Source of the DNA: JAXGTD01 sp040775095
Lineage (GTDB): Bacteria; Pseudomonadota; Gammaproteobacteria; Chromatiales; Chromatiaceae
Length of the DNA: 13,096 nucleotides
NCBI GenBank assembly: GCA_040775095.1
Contig: JAXGTD010000121.1
Location: 1-13,096, forward strand
Direction of reading: 5' to 3'
Shown: in pieces, positions 13,077 through 13,096 of the stretch
How positions within the stretch are numbered: the stretch's first letter is position 1
How the letters are laid out: each line of letters opens with the position of its first letter
Made by a program: the position numbers and the translations under genes
Notes under the pieces: generated by a model
Told to the model about the DNA's origin: nothing
Seen by the model: only the letters and a program-made list of their open reading frames with translations
Databases searched by the model: none

Positions 13077-13096
13077 TCCCGGTCTGCAGACCGGGA
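13077..13096. terminator. Perfect 20-bp palindrome, possible terminator stem (window end)
   Basis: TCCCGGTCTG is followed by its exact reverse complement CAGACCGGGA. It lies 32 bp after the small protein's stop, where a rho-independent terminator would be expected. The bases that should show a T run are beyond the window, and a stem without a loop is atypical, so it could equally be a protein-binding palindrome. Confidence 0.4.

Overview
The window looks like chromosomal DNA of a high-GC gammaproteobacterium. The protein types, the long G/C-ending reading frames and the GTAG-headed REP palindromes would suit a purple sulphur bacterium or a relative (Chromatiales). That placement is an impression from sequence style, not a phylogenetic result.

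Left third (1-2940), accessory DNA. It opens with the 3' end of an IS630-family transposase. Next comes a dead REP-associated tyrosine transposase (RAYT) element: its N- and C-terminal coding pieces survive in different frames, and imperfect 23-bp inverted ends flank them. After that are a C-terminal scrap of a glyoxalase/VOC protein and a weak integron attC-like site. An intact two-gene operon follows: a six-Asp-box beta-propeller protein and a MoaD/ThiS-like ubiquitin-fold protein ending in Gly-Gly. The IS fragment and this operon are visibly less GC-rich than the rest and probably arrived by transfer.

Middle (3324-8341), minus strand. This is the widespread MoxR ATPase / DUF58 / TgpA-type transglutaminase module, with the last two genes overlapping by ATGA. 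Upstream of moxR lies about 480 bp of repeats: a direct duplication of about 160 bp carrying REP hairpins, plus four copies of a second short palindrome. Beyond it, on the same strand, is a membrane sensor with an extracytoplasmic Cache domain fused to a cytoplasmic Schlafen-type AlbA_2 domain, an uncommon pairing.

Right third (10341-13096), plus strand. It holds a membrane PH-domain protein, a periplasmic amino-acid-type solute-binding protein with no transporter beside it, and a TerC/YgdQ-type membrane protein. Last is a small exported protein with two CC(F/W)D motifs, preceded by a consensus TATAAT box and a perfect 9-bp dyad. The window ends in a perfect 20-bp palindrome.

I found no tRNA, rRNA or CRISPR array. 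The best candidates for something little described are the propeller/ubiquitin-fold pair, the Cache-AlbA_2 receptor and the dyad-controlled cysteine-pair protein.
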